64,000 bases of DNA, taken from NCBI GenBank assembly GCA_963971575.1, contig OZ020624.1, positions 3,725,001-3,789,000 of the forward strand. Reading direction: 5' to 3'. The DNA is from Liopterus haemorrhoidalis (Eukaryota; Arthropoda; Insecta; Coleoptera; Dytiscidae). The notes under the pieces were generated by a model. That model was not told the DNA's origin. It made no database searches and saw only the letters and a list, made by a program, of their open reading frames with translations. This document shows positions 42,295 to 52,896 of this stretch, piece after piece; the stretch's first letter is position 1; each line of letters opens with the position of its first letter. The position numbers and the translations under genes are program-made.

Positions 42295-42548
42295 ATTTAT
42301 TTAATTTATTTTACATCGGCCTATTTCTGCAGCGAGGCTAATCGCTGGTGCCAGGGAGCGAGCTCCTACACTTGGATGAGGGGTGAATGATTCTTAAAAT
42401 GCGAGTAATGTAAACATATTATTCTCGCCCAAATAATATCACCAACCGGGAATTGAACAAGCAACATCACAATTCATCAGTTTAAACTGGTAAAACTTTT
42501 AACCAGTGAAAACTGCACGATTTAACTAGCTCGGTCACTCGGTTGACT
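42295..42548 (-). mobile_element. tRNA-derived SINE
   Basis: On the minus strand a tRNA-like head begins caaccgagtgaccgagctag. CAACCG pairs with CGGTTG as an acceptor stem, TGACCGAGCTAGTTAAATCG is an A-box and TTCAATTCCC a B-box, with a long arm between them as in Ser/Leu-type tRNAs or an intron-like spacer. A tRNA-unrelated body (cacccctcatccaagtgtag, ggagctcgctccctggca) and an AT-rich tail (aaataaattaaataaa) follow. Pol III transcription is inferred. Confidence 0.72.
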
Positions 42549-42844
42549 AATTTATTTTAATCAGTAATATTGCTTTTAATGTGTCTATATCAAGTTGAGT
42601 CTTGTCACTTGTCCAAAACCTGTTCATCAAAGAAAATAAATACCGTTTCGGTAGATTTTTAGTTCAAGTTTTGTAAAAATAATTTTAGTTGGAATATATT
42701 AAAAATAAATATTGAATATAAGTATCTTTTCTAAAATTCGGTTAATTCGAAAAAAAAAAAACGAATTCGGGACAAATACTGCCTCTGAAAAAGTTCGGGA
42801 CGCAAGGCGGAAATTCGGGACTGTCCTGGCAAATTAGGGACCTT

Positions 42845-43210
42845 ATTTTTAAGCCAATTAATGTATTCAGCTCTTCCGTAGAGCATAAAAAGTTTGAGTC
42901 TTCCTCTAATAATATAGTCTCAAATCCTACAAACTTAGGGAGATTATTCATGTATAAAACAAACAGTATTGGTCCTAACACTGAACCTTGTGGTATTCCT
43001 ATTAGCACGTTAATGAGTTCAGAAAATATTCCTCCACAACACACATTGTTTCCTATTATTTAGATAAGATCTCAGATGTTCTAGCGCTGGTCCTCTAATT
43101 CTTATCTCTTCCAACTTGCTTAGAAGTATTTCAAAATCAACACAATGAAACGCTTTTGCCAGATCACAAAATGATAGTGATATACAGGGTGTTTGTTTGA
43201 AACGGAGCAC
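42845..43210 (-). pseudogene. Non-LTR reverse transcriptase palm fragment
   Basis: SLSFCDLAKAFHCVDFEILL (motif A; catalytic D), IRGPALEHLRSYLNNRKQCV, then after a frameshift GIPQGSVLGPILFVLYMNNL (motif B). It is cut off before the YADD motif (the expected Tyr-Ala-Asp-Asp position is decayed) and before the fingers. A Jockey/CR1-type fragment truncated at both ends. Confidence 0.8.
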
Positions 43211-43619
43211 CCCAAAAATCTCCTTTATTTGTAAAGATACAAAAAATCTTCAGAACAAAACTTAAACTAGACAAAAAGGCCCATCTAAAGGTTACTATAA
43301 GAATTCTGAGGCACTTCCGGTTTCACCGGAAATGATGTCAACTTTGGATCTAGCATTGGGAATCGATAATTTTATATTTTTTTCCTAAAATTACATTAAA
43401 TTAGCTTTACAATGACACCAAAAAATCATATTTTTATGTTAACCATTTCAAAATGGCGACTTTTTTTTTTTTTTTTGGAAAATAATTGTAAAAAGTAATT
43501 GTTTTTTTTTTCTAAATAGTCAAATAGTTAATTTTAGAGATATTTCGTTTCTTTTTATTGTTTTGCTACGTTCAACTATGTAAAACTTATGTTGATTATT
43601 ATTTTGTAAATAAATGGTC
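43211..43619. other. No gene seen; element-like end
   Basis: 'acagggtgtttgtttgaaac' at 43185-43204 followed by 'ggagcacccc' looks like the start of a DNA transposon with CAGGGTG-type ends, and it abuts the reverse transcriptase fragment. No matching second end is found. The rest is T-rich. Confidence 0.4.
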
Positions 43620-43837
43620 GCCATTTTTTATTTGAATTATTTTTTGATAAATCGAAAAAAATTTGAAATTTATTCTAAGTATCTATTTTTTCATACTTAT
43701 ATGTAACGTTTCCATGGTCATGATAAATAATATTTCTGTTAGAAAATATTAGGCCAAGTTATTTCTACTCTGCTGCTAGAATGTATTTTATACAAGTACT
43801 TTGTGATGACGGTCCTGTGGTGGCCACAGCTGTTTTT
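43620..43837 (+). mobile_element. Family A 3' half (A8)
   Basis: From 'tttgaattattttttgataa' through 'catggtcatgataaat' to the hairpin 'ctgtggtggccacagctg' and a T-run. The 3' subterminal repeat has lost bases (gatgacggtcctg). No microsatellite. Confidence 0.82.
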
Positions 43838-44320
43838 TTGTTTACCATTTGCTCTACAGATATCATTATATCTATACACATTGACAGAATCTTCACCCTT
43901 CCTATTACAGTACCTTGTATACAGCAATGATGCTTAAATAATATGAGATACGCCCTAAATTTTAAAGCATACTTTCACCCTAATTGGTTATTATTAAAGC
44001 TGAAATAATAATAAATGAACAACGTTCCCTGATTTTCTTATCCCCCTGTATATTGGATGCGTAGCTTGTAAAATTATACATCAATCTTAGATGGGGAAAA
44101 ATTGATTTATACCATTAATCTCAAGTCCCGATGGAGTTGAGAGTCTTATAAAGTTCCCGAGGGATGAAATGAACCTACAATATACTAACAACACTTGTGA
44201 CCTCCCTAACAAACGGACAAATTAAGAGAATTGCTGAATTACAAAATGATCAGGAAATGGGTGAATGTACATTTGTGTGAGTGAGGCCTGAATTTCTTCA
44301 ACAGTGTTAAGAAAAAAAAA
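43838..44320. other. No gene seen
   Basis: AT-rich. At about 44190-44270 a short plus-strand stretch reads SLTNGQIKRIAELQNDQEMG, which looks protein-like but has no recognisable family and is flanked by stops. Confidence 0.35.
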
Positions 44321-44466
44321 TTGATGTGAAGTGTGAATTTTCACACATTTTAGGGTTTTGCAGGTATTTAGTAAGTTAATGATGATTATTTGGGATGCCA
44401 AAACAAATTTTATGTCAAAATATTTTTTTATGAATTTTAATTCGAATGCCTAATACAATTATTGGC
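44321..44466 (-). mobile_element. Family B 3'-terminal fragment (B7)
   Basis: 'ttgatgtgaagtgtgaattt', hairpin GTGTGAA-TT-TTCACAC, 'agggttttgcaggtat', 'gatgattatttgggatgcc' and 'ttttaattcgaatgcctaat'. It ends before the AT-rich middle block. It shows the terminal hairpin in its perfect form. Confidence 0.85.
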
Positions 44467-44532
44467 TTAGTATTAAGAAACGATTCTTTTCTATCCAATG
44501 TAGTTTTTAATTAAATGAAAATTGGGGGAGGG

Positions 44533-44908
44533 TTAAAGCCTTATCACACTAGAGTTATTATTCAAGTCTAAACTTGGAAAATTAAAGTCTTTGCATTCGA
44601 ATCGAAGTCTTGTGCGTGTGATAGTATGAAGAAAAAACCTAGGTTTTGAAGACCAGGCAAATAAAACAGGATACAATTTCTCGGTCTTTTTACCCAGGTC
44701 TTACAGCTGACGCGTCTTTGTCTTTTGTTTATGTCAAAATATAATTGTCAGCTGTCATAATTTCACGATGTGCGCATGGGTAAACAAACAATTTCCAAGT
44801 CTTAACTAATATTCAAATACCGTGTGATATGTCAAGACCTGAAGACTTGGATCCTGAAAAAAACCTACAAAAATAAGACTTGGATAGCGCTCTAGTGTGA
44901 GAAGGCCT
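44533..44908. mobile_element. MITE with 'CTCACACTAGAG' ends, about 375 bp
   Basis: Left end aaagccttatcacactagag and, on the complement of the right end, gaaggccttctcacactaga, both continuing to 'caagtct'. Several 'aagtctt/aagactt' motifs lie inside in both orientations. No coding sequence; superfamily and target duplication not determined. Confidence 0.78.
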
Positions 44909-45060
44909 TCATGGGGAGCGCTACATATACACACTTAAAATATCTCGCTTATCAACAAAAATACATTTAACAAAAAGCCGTACGGCATACGAATACACCA
45001 TATAGTAAATTATAAAACAGTTAAATTGAAACCACCTCTTTTATATTTTCTTCCCCCCTC

Positions 45061-46008
45061 TTTTTTAGGGTTTTGTAGGTATGACCAAAAAACCCTTATA
45101 CCGTCATTTTGTCGTCTGTCTGTCTGTCTGTCTGTCTGTCTGTTCGGTAAAAATTGTAGCCAAACGCCTAAACCTAGAGAGTTGAAATTGGGCATGCTTA
45201 TACAACTCTTTGACCCGCACATAGAAAAAATACTAAAACATCTAAAAAACATACCCCCCTAAAAATATAAACAAATATGTGCTCATCGAAAACAAAAATA
45301 TTTTTTTTAAACTCTGAGTAGGGTATCAAATGAAAGCCCTTAGTACGTGGATTAACGATCAAATTTTTGCAAAATAAATTATTTTGATGCGATTTTTGCC
45401 AAAATTATGCAAAAAAAAATTTGTCCCGCACCTGTAGCCCAGATGGTTTAAACTAAAAATCTAACAAAATTCTAAGTAATGTATATTGGTGTGAACCGAA
45501 ATAGTACAACAGGAATTTTTGATTAGATTATGTTTTCGGAAAATAACGCATTTTTTGTGGTTTTTGGTTCACAAAGTACAAAGTACAAAGCACAAAGTAC
45601 AAGTTATACCAATGTAAGACACTCATATGCAAGGCGTGCGATAGCGTAATGGGTTAGAGCACTGGTGTCGTAAGCTAAAATGCGCTGGAAAACGAAGAGT
45701 TTTGAGTTCGAGTACGGCGTGAATTTTATTTTTTCTGTTTTTTTTGCATTTTTATTATCTTGAAATTATTTTGTCAAAATTCTAGTTATATTTTGACAAA
45801 TGTTGTATTTAATTTTTAAGAGCGTAAATTTAATAACCAGTCTTATTATATGATTAACAGACGATAAATTATTTTAAAAATATCGTTCATTTTGCCGTGA
45901 TTACTACAAAGTAAAATTTGTCCTACACACTCAGCATACCGCCTTCACTTATTATATACCTGCGAAATCCTGAAATGTGTGAATATTCACACTTCACATC
46001 AATTTTTT
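45061..46008 (+). mobile_element. Family B element, complete copy (B8)
   Basis: Starts ttttttagggttttgtaggt, then (GTCT)n (45113-45143), 'gtagccaaacgcctaaacc', body, tRNA-like slot, 'cagacgataaattatt', 3' subterminal repeat (atacctgcgaaatcctg), hairpin region (gtgtgaatattcacac) and T-run. Very similar to B3 over its whole length, including the slot, which suggests a recent common source. Confidence 0.9.
45632..45717 (+). other. tRNA-like module in family B copy B8
   Basis: Nearly identical to the module at 24979-25067: ggcgtgcgatagcgtaatgg, gggttagagcactgg, then 'tttgagttcgagtacggc' and a T-run (attttattttttctgttttt). The B-box has one change relative to B3. Confidence 0.6.
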
Positions 46009-46059
46009 TAGAATTCACCTCGGAAATGTGGGACTTCATAATGCCCCACCCTGCTTGAT

Positions 46060-46726
46060 TTTATTCGTGTTCTATATATGTATTGATGTAATAAAGCACG
46101 TATTCCATTATTCTGGTTGGTTTTCTCCATTTCTATTCTTTGGAAAAATTTAGTTATTATATTATATATCAGTTATTGTATAAATAAAGGTATGATTTAA
46201 TAAAACAAAAGATTTTTTGTACATGTAGAGATCGTACATAAAAGTATCGTACAGCATCTAGTTGCATTCCATGTAAAGAATATCGAATGTATGAGTATAT
46301 TTTTGTTTATATCCAAAGGTATTGTTTGGTTTTAAAATGTCGATATTTAACGTTGGCCATGTTGTTTTATTACTGACAGCAGAGCACAATGGCTTTGTTG
46401 GAATATTTTTGTGTCGTTTTATAATTTTTTTCGGATTTTCATCTGTTCCTGACGAGTCCAGTTTTTATTTTATGAAAGAGGTATTGCAGCTGTACTGATT
46501 CATTGTTAGGGTTTTTTTTTCTGTTTTATTCCCGCTAAGTTGGTATGGAACATGTGTTTTTAATCTGTAATAATATTCGACTGCTATTTTCACGTACACT
46601 TATTTATTACAATATAATGAATGTGGTGTTCATTAATTTTCGAACCGGAAAATGTATTTTTAGTTATTTTTAAATTTATTATCAAAAAAGAAAAATAATA
46701 TGTATAGGCGTTTTTTTTTTGTTTTA
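46060..46726. other. No gene seen
   Basis: AT-rich. An AATAAAG at about 46089 lies downstream of a 14-codon exon-like scrap (46012-46060) discussed among the findings. Confidence 0.35.
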
Positions 46727-46880
46727 AGCGGAACTAGATTTTCAAATCTAGTAACTTACCGATTGATTGAAGCTTTTGATCATTTTGTTCAGGAAAATCC
46801 ATCTTCAAAGTAGAAAAAATTAATTAACGATAACTTAAAACAAATTTAATTCCATTTAGTTCCGCCTAAAGGTTTGGAAT
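46727..46880. mobile_element. Small MITE, family D copy 1
   Basis: Inverted GCGGAACTA / TAGTTCCGC near the ends, with an inner block 'gattgaagcttttgatcatt' shared with 55739-55905. About 150 bp, non-coding. The exact outer ends are not fixed. Confidence 0.6.
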
Positions 46881-47569
46881 AGCCAATTAAGTATGAATTT
46901 TCACACATTTCAGGATTACGTAGATATCTAGTAAGTGAATAACGTCAAAATCTTTTATTTTATTTTTTTAATATTAATCGACGAGTACTTATTTTGTTCT
47001 GAGCTTTCTTATACATGAATGAAACGACACAGTTGGCTGATTAATTTCGAAAATAACATTTATATAGTTTATTCGGACTTCTCATATCTCAAACTCAAGA
47101 TATCTCACTTAATGAGTGCTCAAAACTCGCGAGCGGATCAGGCCTGAAAACCCTCTATGTTTGCTAGCTGGTTGATATGATTCTTTCTTCGATAAATACA
47201 TATTTATTTATATTTTTCGCGAGATATATTTTTGAAGTCTCAATATTTTTCTTACTTATGTTTAGTTCTCTAAATCAGACACTTGGCCACAATTTCTATC
47301 GAACGAACAGACTCGCGTGAAGTTTATAGTCAGATTTCCACTTTATCTTATCTGAATCTTATCATTTGACTGGGCGAATGTTTTAGTCGATGTGTCAGGA
47401 GGAAAAAGGATCAACGCTCCCCTTCATATAATTCATTGGAGCATATTTGGAAAGTGATGTATTTTCACTACTGTATCTTAAAAAAATGTTTATTTATACG
47501 AAAAAAAAAAAAATAATAAAAAATGCCAATATTGTTTACAATGAAGTAATTTAAAAATTAACTACTGTT
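46881..47569. other. Decayed family B-like pieces
   Basis: 'attttcacacatttcaggat' at about 46893-46912 is a family B 3' end. 'gaaaaccctctatgtttgct', 'gcgagatatatttttgaagt' and 'ttggccacaatttctatcga' (47135-47310) resemble the family B 5' half with the microsatellite reduced to 'aacagact'. No gene. Confidence 0.5.
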
Positions 47570-47780
47570 GTGGTTAACAAATTTTATTTTCAACTCTCTG
47601 AGCAGCGCCGTTTAATCTACTAGTCTTGGGAGGGGCCCAGACCCTCGCCCCCCCCTTGTCTGCGCCACTAGTTGTGTTTAACAAATTTTATTTTCAACTC
47701 CCCGAGCAGCGCCGTGTAACCTGCTGGTCCTGGGAGCGGCCCAGGCCCGTCGCCCCCCCCCCTCGGCTTCGCCACTTATA
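47570..47780 (+). repeat. Tandem duplication, about 104-bp unit, GC-rich
   Basis: Two units each begin 'ttaacaaattttattttcaa' and end in a C-run followed by 'ctgcgccacta' or 'cttcgccactta'. 'gagcagcgccg' and 'gggcccag/ggcccagg' recur. The 'GCCACTA' ends recall hAT-type termini, but a proper second end is not visible. Confidence 0.8.
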
Positions 47781-47789
47781 GTTTTCCTA

Positions 47790-47930
47790 TATGTAGGCCA
47801 AACATTTGTACAAATATGTTTCTGCTTTCTAGGTCCAGCCGTTTGGCTACAATTTCTACCCTTCAGACAGACAATGACGCATGACGTTATAAGGTTTTTT
47901 TATCATACCTACATAACCCTAAAAGAATCA
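47790..47930 (-). mobile_element. Family B 5' fragment
   Basis: 'gccgtttggctacaatttct', a short 'cagacagac' tract, 'gacgttataagg' and the subterminal repeat 'catacctacataaccct'. It stops at the post-microsatellite block. Confidence 0.75.
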
Positions 47931-48021
47931 GTTTTGAAATCAGCATGTTCAAGTTACTCAGAATCAATTACCACATTATAAAGACATTTTAAAATATCTG
48001 TTTAATTTTGTTAAATAATAT

Positions 48022-48259
48022 TACAGACACTGTATAGTAACAATCTGGCCAATGGTGACAGCGCCGCCATTAGGAGTTCAAATAAATATTAAAAATTCAA
48101 ATAGACAAATAAGATAATTTTTATGTGAAACTATTCCCAAAAATTTACTCTCTTTGCAAAGATTATCTCATTTTTTCGTTTGAAACTAATATTTATTTGG
48201 ATTCTCTATGGTGGCGATGTCACCATTGGCCAGACTGTTACAGCACAGTGTCTGTAAAT
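48022..48259. mobile_element. MITE with 75-bp inverted repeats
   Basis: Left: ttacagacactgtatagtaa; complement of the right end: ttacagacactgtgctgtaa; both continue 'tctggccaatggtgaca' and 'caaataaatatt'. Total about 238 bp, so the arms make up more than half of it. TTA/TAA flanks could be a 3-bp target duplication. Confidence 0.85.
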
Positions 48260-48462
48260 AAAAGCAGTGTTTTGACAACTAAGTTACATTTTACAAATGA
48301 CGTCTATATATTTTTTGTAAAGAACTTTTTTGTTAACAGTTTAACAAATTCAATTTAAAAAAGTAAATAGATCAAAGCTGAAAGTTGTCAATAGTGTACG
48401 TAGAGTAGAGTATAGTAGAGCGTGCTGTTATTAGGCAGTGAGTGTTGAACACGGTTGATGGT

Positions 48463-48588
48463 ATGGGTAGTGTTTTCCAGTCCAACCAGTCAGTCCAGGA
48501 CTATGCAAACGGAACTAGGAGTGAACTGCTTCGTCACCCGTTCAACTTTATATATCTGTTAAATTGGACAGAAGTTATTGTTGTTTGA
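48463..48588 (+). CDS. Short unrecognised coding-like frame
   Basis: ATG-initiated, 41 codons: MGSVFQSNQSVQDYANGTRS, ELLRHPFNFIYLLNWTEVIV, V, stop. Codon use is balanced, and an in-frame 'gtgttttccag' also makes an acceptor-like site, so it may be a short exon beginning SNQSVQDY instead. No family recognised. Confidence 0.28.
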   Translation: MGSVFQSNQSVQDYANGTRSELLRHPFNFIYLLNWTEVIVV

Positions 48589-49028
48589 AACTGCAATTTC
48601 ACCTACACCCCGCTCTATATTATTTATTGATGCACTCTGTACGATTTACTTCGTTATTATGCATTTTCCAAGATACAAATGCATTTGCTTGATTATTTTC
48701 CATAACGCTCGCTCTACCAATAAGGCACCATATTATACTAATACCGTATGTGATTACTGTAATAAAATTACTCTAATAGCGATGAATTATGTGTCTCTTA
48801 CCGTATAAACAACGAATTACGGATACTGCACAAGCAATATTAACAGACATTTCGTGAATTAGATGGATCTCTATATCTCTCTCTTTCCTTCTCATCCTCT
48901 CTCCCTCTCCTTCTTTATTTCTCTTCCTCTCTCTCCTAGGAATACATGTCCATGGATGGGTAAAATACGTGATCAAAGTGGTACCTGAAATTACGAACTT
49001 CTTGACGTACCAACGTTTCCAGATACGT
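48589..49028. other. No gene seen; polypyrimidine tract
   Basis: A C/T-rich tract spans about 48870-48945. Frames on both strands (48578-48808, 48773-48976) show no domain. Confidence 0.4.
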
Positions 49029-49030
49029 AC

Positions 49031-49640
49031 TTTTTACCTACCGCCAACATATATAAGGGAGGTATTGTGATCATACCGATTTTAACATTTCGAGATTTCG
49101 ATGTATCTCCACGAATTGAGGTCCCCATCATAACGTTTTGACTATTTTTAGCATGATGTCTGTCGGTCTGTCTGTCTGTCTGTCTGTATGTCTGCCATCC
49201 GTCTGTCTGTGTACACGTGTAGAGCATATTCGGCTACAAGGAATTTTATAAAACTTCATATTTAAGCTTTTGACATCAATGGCACATGTTGATCAACTTT
49301 TGGTAAAAATTGGTTGACTAGAAATGGGAGTTTATTCGTGTCGATTTTAAGATTTTTGCAAATATTTCATAACAAAATTATTTAACAAAAGTTGCTATAA
49401 AAGCAATAACTAACAACTTTTATTTGAGATAGTTTTTGATAAAACAAAAAAATTTTGAAAAATTTTTCGAAATTTTTTCAAAGTATCTATTTTTTCATAC
49501 TTATATGTAACGTTTCCATGGTCATGATAAATAATATCTCTGTTAGAAAATATTACGCCAAGTTATTTCGACTCTGCTGCTAGAATGATTTTATATAAGT
49601 ACTTTACGATGGCGGTCGGTCCTGTGGTGCCCACATCTGA
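49031..49640 (+). mobile_element. Family A element, near-complete copy (A9)
   Basis: 5' end tttttacctaccgccaacat (one change in the subterminal repeat), GTCT tract 49157-49212, the full body with 'ggttgactagaaatgggag', then GGCGGTCGGT and a mutated hairpin (ctgtggtgcccacatctg). Confidence 0.87.
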
Positions 49641-49671
49641 TTTCTACTCTGTTGCTTGACTGAATTGTATA

Positions 49672-50395
49672 CTATAGAAGTATGATGCCGGTTTCCTCCC
49701 TGCGGTTAATCCTGCAGGAAGAACCCCATGGTTTAACGTCTCCCTTAATCTGTCGCAACTTAACTTTCTGTGTGCGGCTCCACTCATGTTGCCACATGTC
49801 CAAAACCAGGTTTTTCAGATGACTCTTCGCGTCATCTAGAAAAATGAAACTCACATCAATCATAGGTCTGTGGGAGGCGGCTTTTGCAGCTGCATCTGCC
49901 GCTTCTTTACCTTTAATACCAACATGTCCCGGTATCCAAAACAACTCTACCCTCAAATTCTGATTGTAGAGTAGCAACCGGATCTTTAGTACAAGAGGAT
50001 GCACTGGATCTAGATCTTGGACACTGTTCAGAGCGCTCAGCAAGTCCGCCAAGATCGCAATTGAGCGACTTTGCTCTGACAAAACAAAACACAGGGCCTT
50101 GAAAATAGCGTAGAGCTCAGGAGTGTAAACACTGTACTGGTACTGTACGGTTACGGTTACTGGTACTGAAACTGTTGACGTGGATTCAAAACAACGAATG
50201 CACACCCAACCCTGATTCCGGATTTTGATCCGTCAGCAAAAATGACAGTATTCTCGAACCTAGGGACCAGTGTTCTCTGCAACTCATGTTGGTATTCAAT
50301 AGGCAACATAGTATCTTTATCAATCCTAGTTAATGTGAGATTCACAAGCGGACGCGACAGCATCCATGGTGGAGCAAATAAAACATGGGTTTGTA
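49672..50395 (-). pseudogene. RNase H domain and C-terminus of a non-LTR retrotransposon
   Basis: IFADGSKSGIRVGCAFVVLN (first catalytic Asp), VYTPELYAIFKALCFVLSEQ (Glu), ILADLLSALNSVQ (Asp), ELFWIPGHVGIKGKEAADAA (His/Asp), then a C-terminal tail AKSHLKNLVLDMWQHEWSRT. An RNase H domain behind the reverse transcriptase marks the I/R1/Loa groups. A frameshift near 50180 separates the first Asp from the rest. The RT itself is not present. It lies back to back with the next element. Confidence 0.88.
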
Positions 50396-50405
50396 AAAGT
50401 TAATT

Positions 50406-51828
50406 TTGTTTTATGTCCTTCCTTCACACCAAGTCTTGAAACAATTTCAAACGATCCCCGTGCTCAAAAAGTATTTAACAAGTGATGTATCCAATTACAG
50501 GCCGATATCATTAACATCGAGCTTTTCAAAAATTTTTGAAAATTGTATGTTAAATCGTCTCCTCGGTCACTTAGAACAGCATAATATACTTAGTAACTGT
50601 CAACATGGTTTTAGAGCTCGTCGATCTACAATGACTGCAATTGACTCCTTCTTGACGGCAGTAATAAAATCTTTAGACAAAGGTGAAATACCAATTGGTG
50701 TATTTTGTGACTTAAGTAGGGCATTTGATTGTGTGGTGCATTAAATTCTCTTAGATAAACTTGACCGTTACGGTATTCGAGGCGTAGTAGCCATGTGGTT
50801 CACTTCCTTTCTTACAAATAGACATCAATTTGTGCAAATGCATTTTAAAGACCAATGTGGTAATATTTTAGAAATAAAATCAAAATTGCTACCTGTCTGC
50901 ATTGGTGTACCACAGGGTTCAATCCTGGGACCTATATTATTTCTATTATTTATTAATGATATAACCATTCTGTTGAATTATCTTATAACGATGTTTTCAG
51001 ATGATACATCAGTGGTTATCTCAGCAAAAACAAAATTAGAATTGCAAGCGCAGATGACGGTCTTAATTCAGGAAATTAATGACTGGTTTTGCTGTAACAG
51101 ACTATTCCTGAACTTAAATAAAACTAACTTTATGATGTTTTGTAATGCAAATAATGGTGCTACCCCTGACTTAGAAATTAATTTAAATAACAATCAAGTA
51201 AAGTGTGAATCCTGCGTGAAATTTCTAGGTTTACACATCGACCATCATTTAACCTGGAAGCAACACTGCACAGTTAATCACAAAATTAAACACCACCTAT
51301 TTTCAAATTCGTAATTTAAAATATCTAGTAGACCATAACATAATAATGACTTTTTACTATGGCCAAGTATTTAGCAGGCTGAAATACGGAATATGCTATT
51401 GGGGATCTTCTAGCAAACTAAAAGACGTATTCATCGTTCAAAAAAAAATAATTAGATGTATAGCAAACTTAAAATCATACGAATCTTGCAGGTCAGTTTT
51501 TAAGTCACTAGCAGTATTAACAGTGCCAGGTATTTATATTCTTGAAATATTAATGCATATATTTATAAATCAATCTAAATTTGTTAAAAATGCTCATTAT
51601 CATAATCATGATACTAGAAGGAGGCAAGATTACAGACTGCCACTGAATAGATATGTTTTGACTCAAAACTCCTATGAAACTGTGGGTTTAAAATTATTTA
51701 ACATTTTACCTTCCGATATAAAGAATATACCAACAATTTTAAATTTCAAAAGGAAAATTAAAAATATCTTACTGGGTGGGTCTGTTTATTCGGTTGAAGA
51801 ATTTTTGAATATAATTAAAAATCTGTGA
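50406..51828 (+). pseudogene. Reverse transcriptase, nearly full RT and C-terminus
   Basis: In order: SNYRPISLTSSFSKIFENCM (RT motif 1), CQHGFRARRSTMTAIDSFLT, IGVFCDLSRAFDCVVH then TAA (motif A; catalytic D), GVPQGSILGPILFLLFINDI (motif B), MFSDDTSVVISAK (motif C with SDD in place of ADD), FLGLHIDHHLTWKQHC, a frame break at about 51310, KYGICYWGSSSKLKDVFIVQ, HNHDTRRRQDYRLPL and the stop at 51826-51828. Only one stop and one frame break were noticed, so it died fairly recently. Confidence 0.9.
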
Positions 51829-52283
51829 ATTTTTTCAATGGTAGCATCAGATCTTGATCAATGAATTTATAATTTTATGTATATGTTGTATTTCAATATT
51901 TCGTTGTTAGGGTATTTTATAATTTATTTTAATGTGTTATCCTAAAATTAAGATGTTTGTAAGAAGATAACATTGATTAATTTATTTATTTATTCTTAAA
52001 TTACACACTTTTGCCAGTCAATTTTTATTAATTTTACCGTTCATTTATTTAAATTTATTTTAATGTATTGACTATTGTACTATTTTAATTATTTTTAATT
52101 TTATTTTAATTTAATTTAATTTTGTTTTTCTAATGACAGTATATTAATTAATGTTTCTTTAAATGATTTTATGACTGTAATAATAATTTTTTTATAAGTA
52201 TTTTAGACCTGTATTTTAAGTTATTGACTTCTCATATATTGTAATGATCAACTGAGCAAAATAAATTATTATTATTATTATAA
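50406..52283 (+). mobile_element. CR1/Jockey-like non-LTR retrotransposon, 5'-truncated
   Basis: Reverse transcriptase region, a 3' untranslated region of about 430 bp and a (TTA)n tail at 52265-52283. The longest retroelement copy in the window, beginning within the RT fingers. The endonuclease domain is missing. Confidence 0.88.
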
Positions 52284-52896
52284 TTCCTACAAAGGCCCGG
52301 CCTAAGCCAGCTACGACTAAATTCTTCCAGTAGCAGATAGATTGCCAGTGTTTAGATATTTGAGTTGTACTTTAGTAAAAGAAAAATAAAGCCCAGTTCA
52401 GATCTAAACTTAATATATTCGTATGTCTATGTTGAAAGTATCGATTTGATCTCGAGACGCTTTCGACCAAACTCTCTTCCACAGTATTTCAGGGAATTTA
52501 AAATTTATTGCGGATATTTTAGCAGAAAATCTCAGTGAATGATGTACCACCTTAGGTTTTGTGGAATCCGACACAAAATCTCATCTTATTTTATATTTTT
52601 TATATATCGTGGTTTTATAAGGAAAGACTTGGAAAACTGATTGACATATAGCCATAAAAAATTCATGTGAAAAGGCCAAAAATATGAAAACCGAAAGTTA
52701 TTAAATCAGAGAAAATGTTGAAATGTTTTAGGATGACCTATATAAAAGTTAGAAGTGATTTTTATTTTCAGATCTCAAACTTAGTAAATAAAACGCTAGA
52801 ATTATTGAAAATACCACACATGGTTCATATTTTTAGAACCCATATTTTGTATGGTTTTTTTGAAGTACTAGGGTTACCTTTTATGTTTTTAAAAAA
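52284..52896. other. No gene seen
   Basis: AT-rich. A 61-codon frame (52715-52900) runs into the family B end and has no recognisable domain. Confidence 0.4.

Noticed and set aside
48773..48976. Arg/Glu-rich protein on the minus strand
   Set aside because: It is the complement of a polypyrimidine tract.
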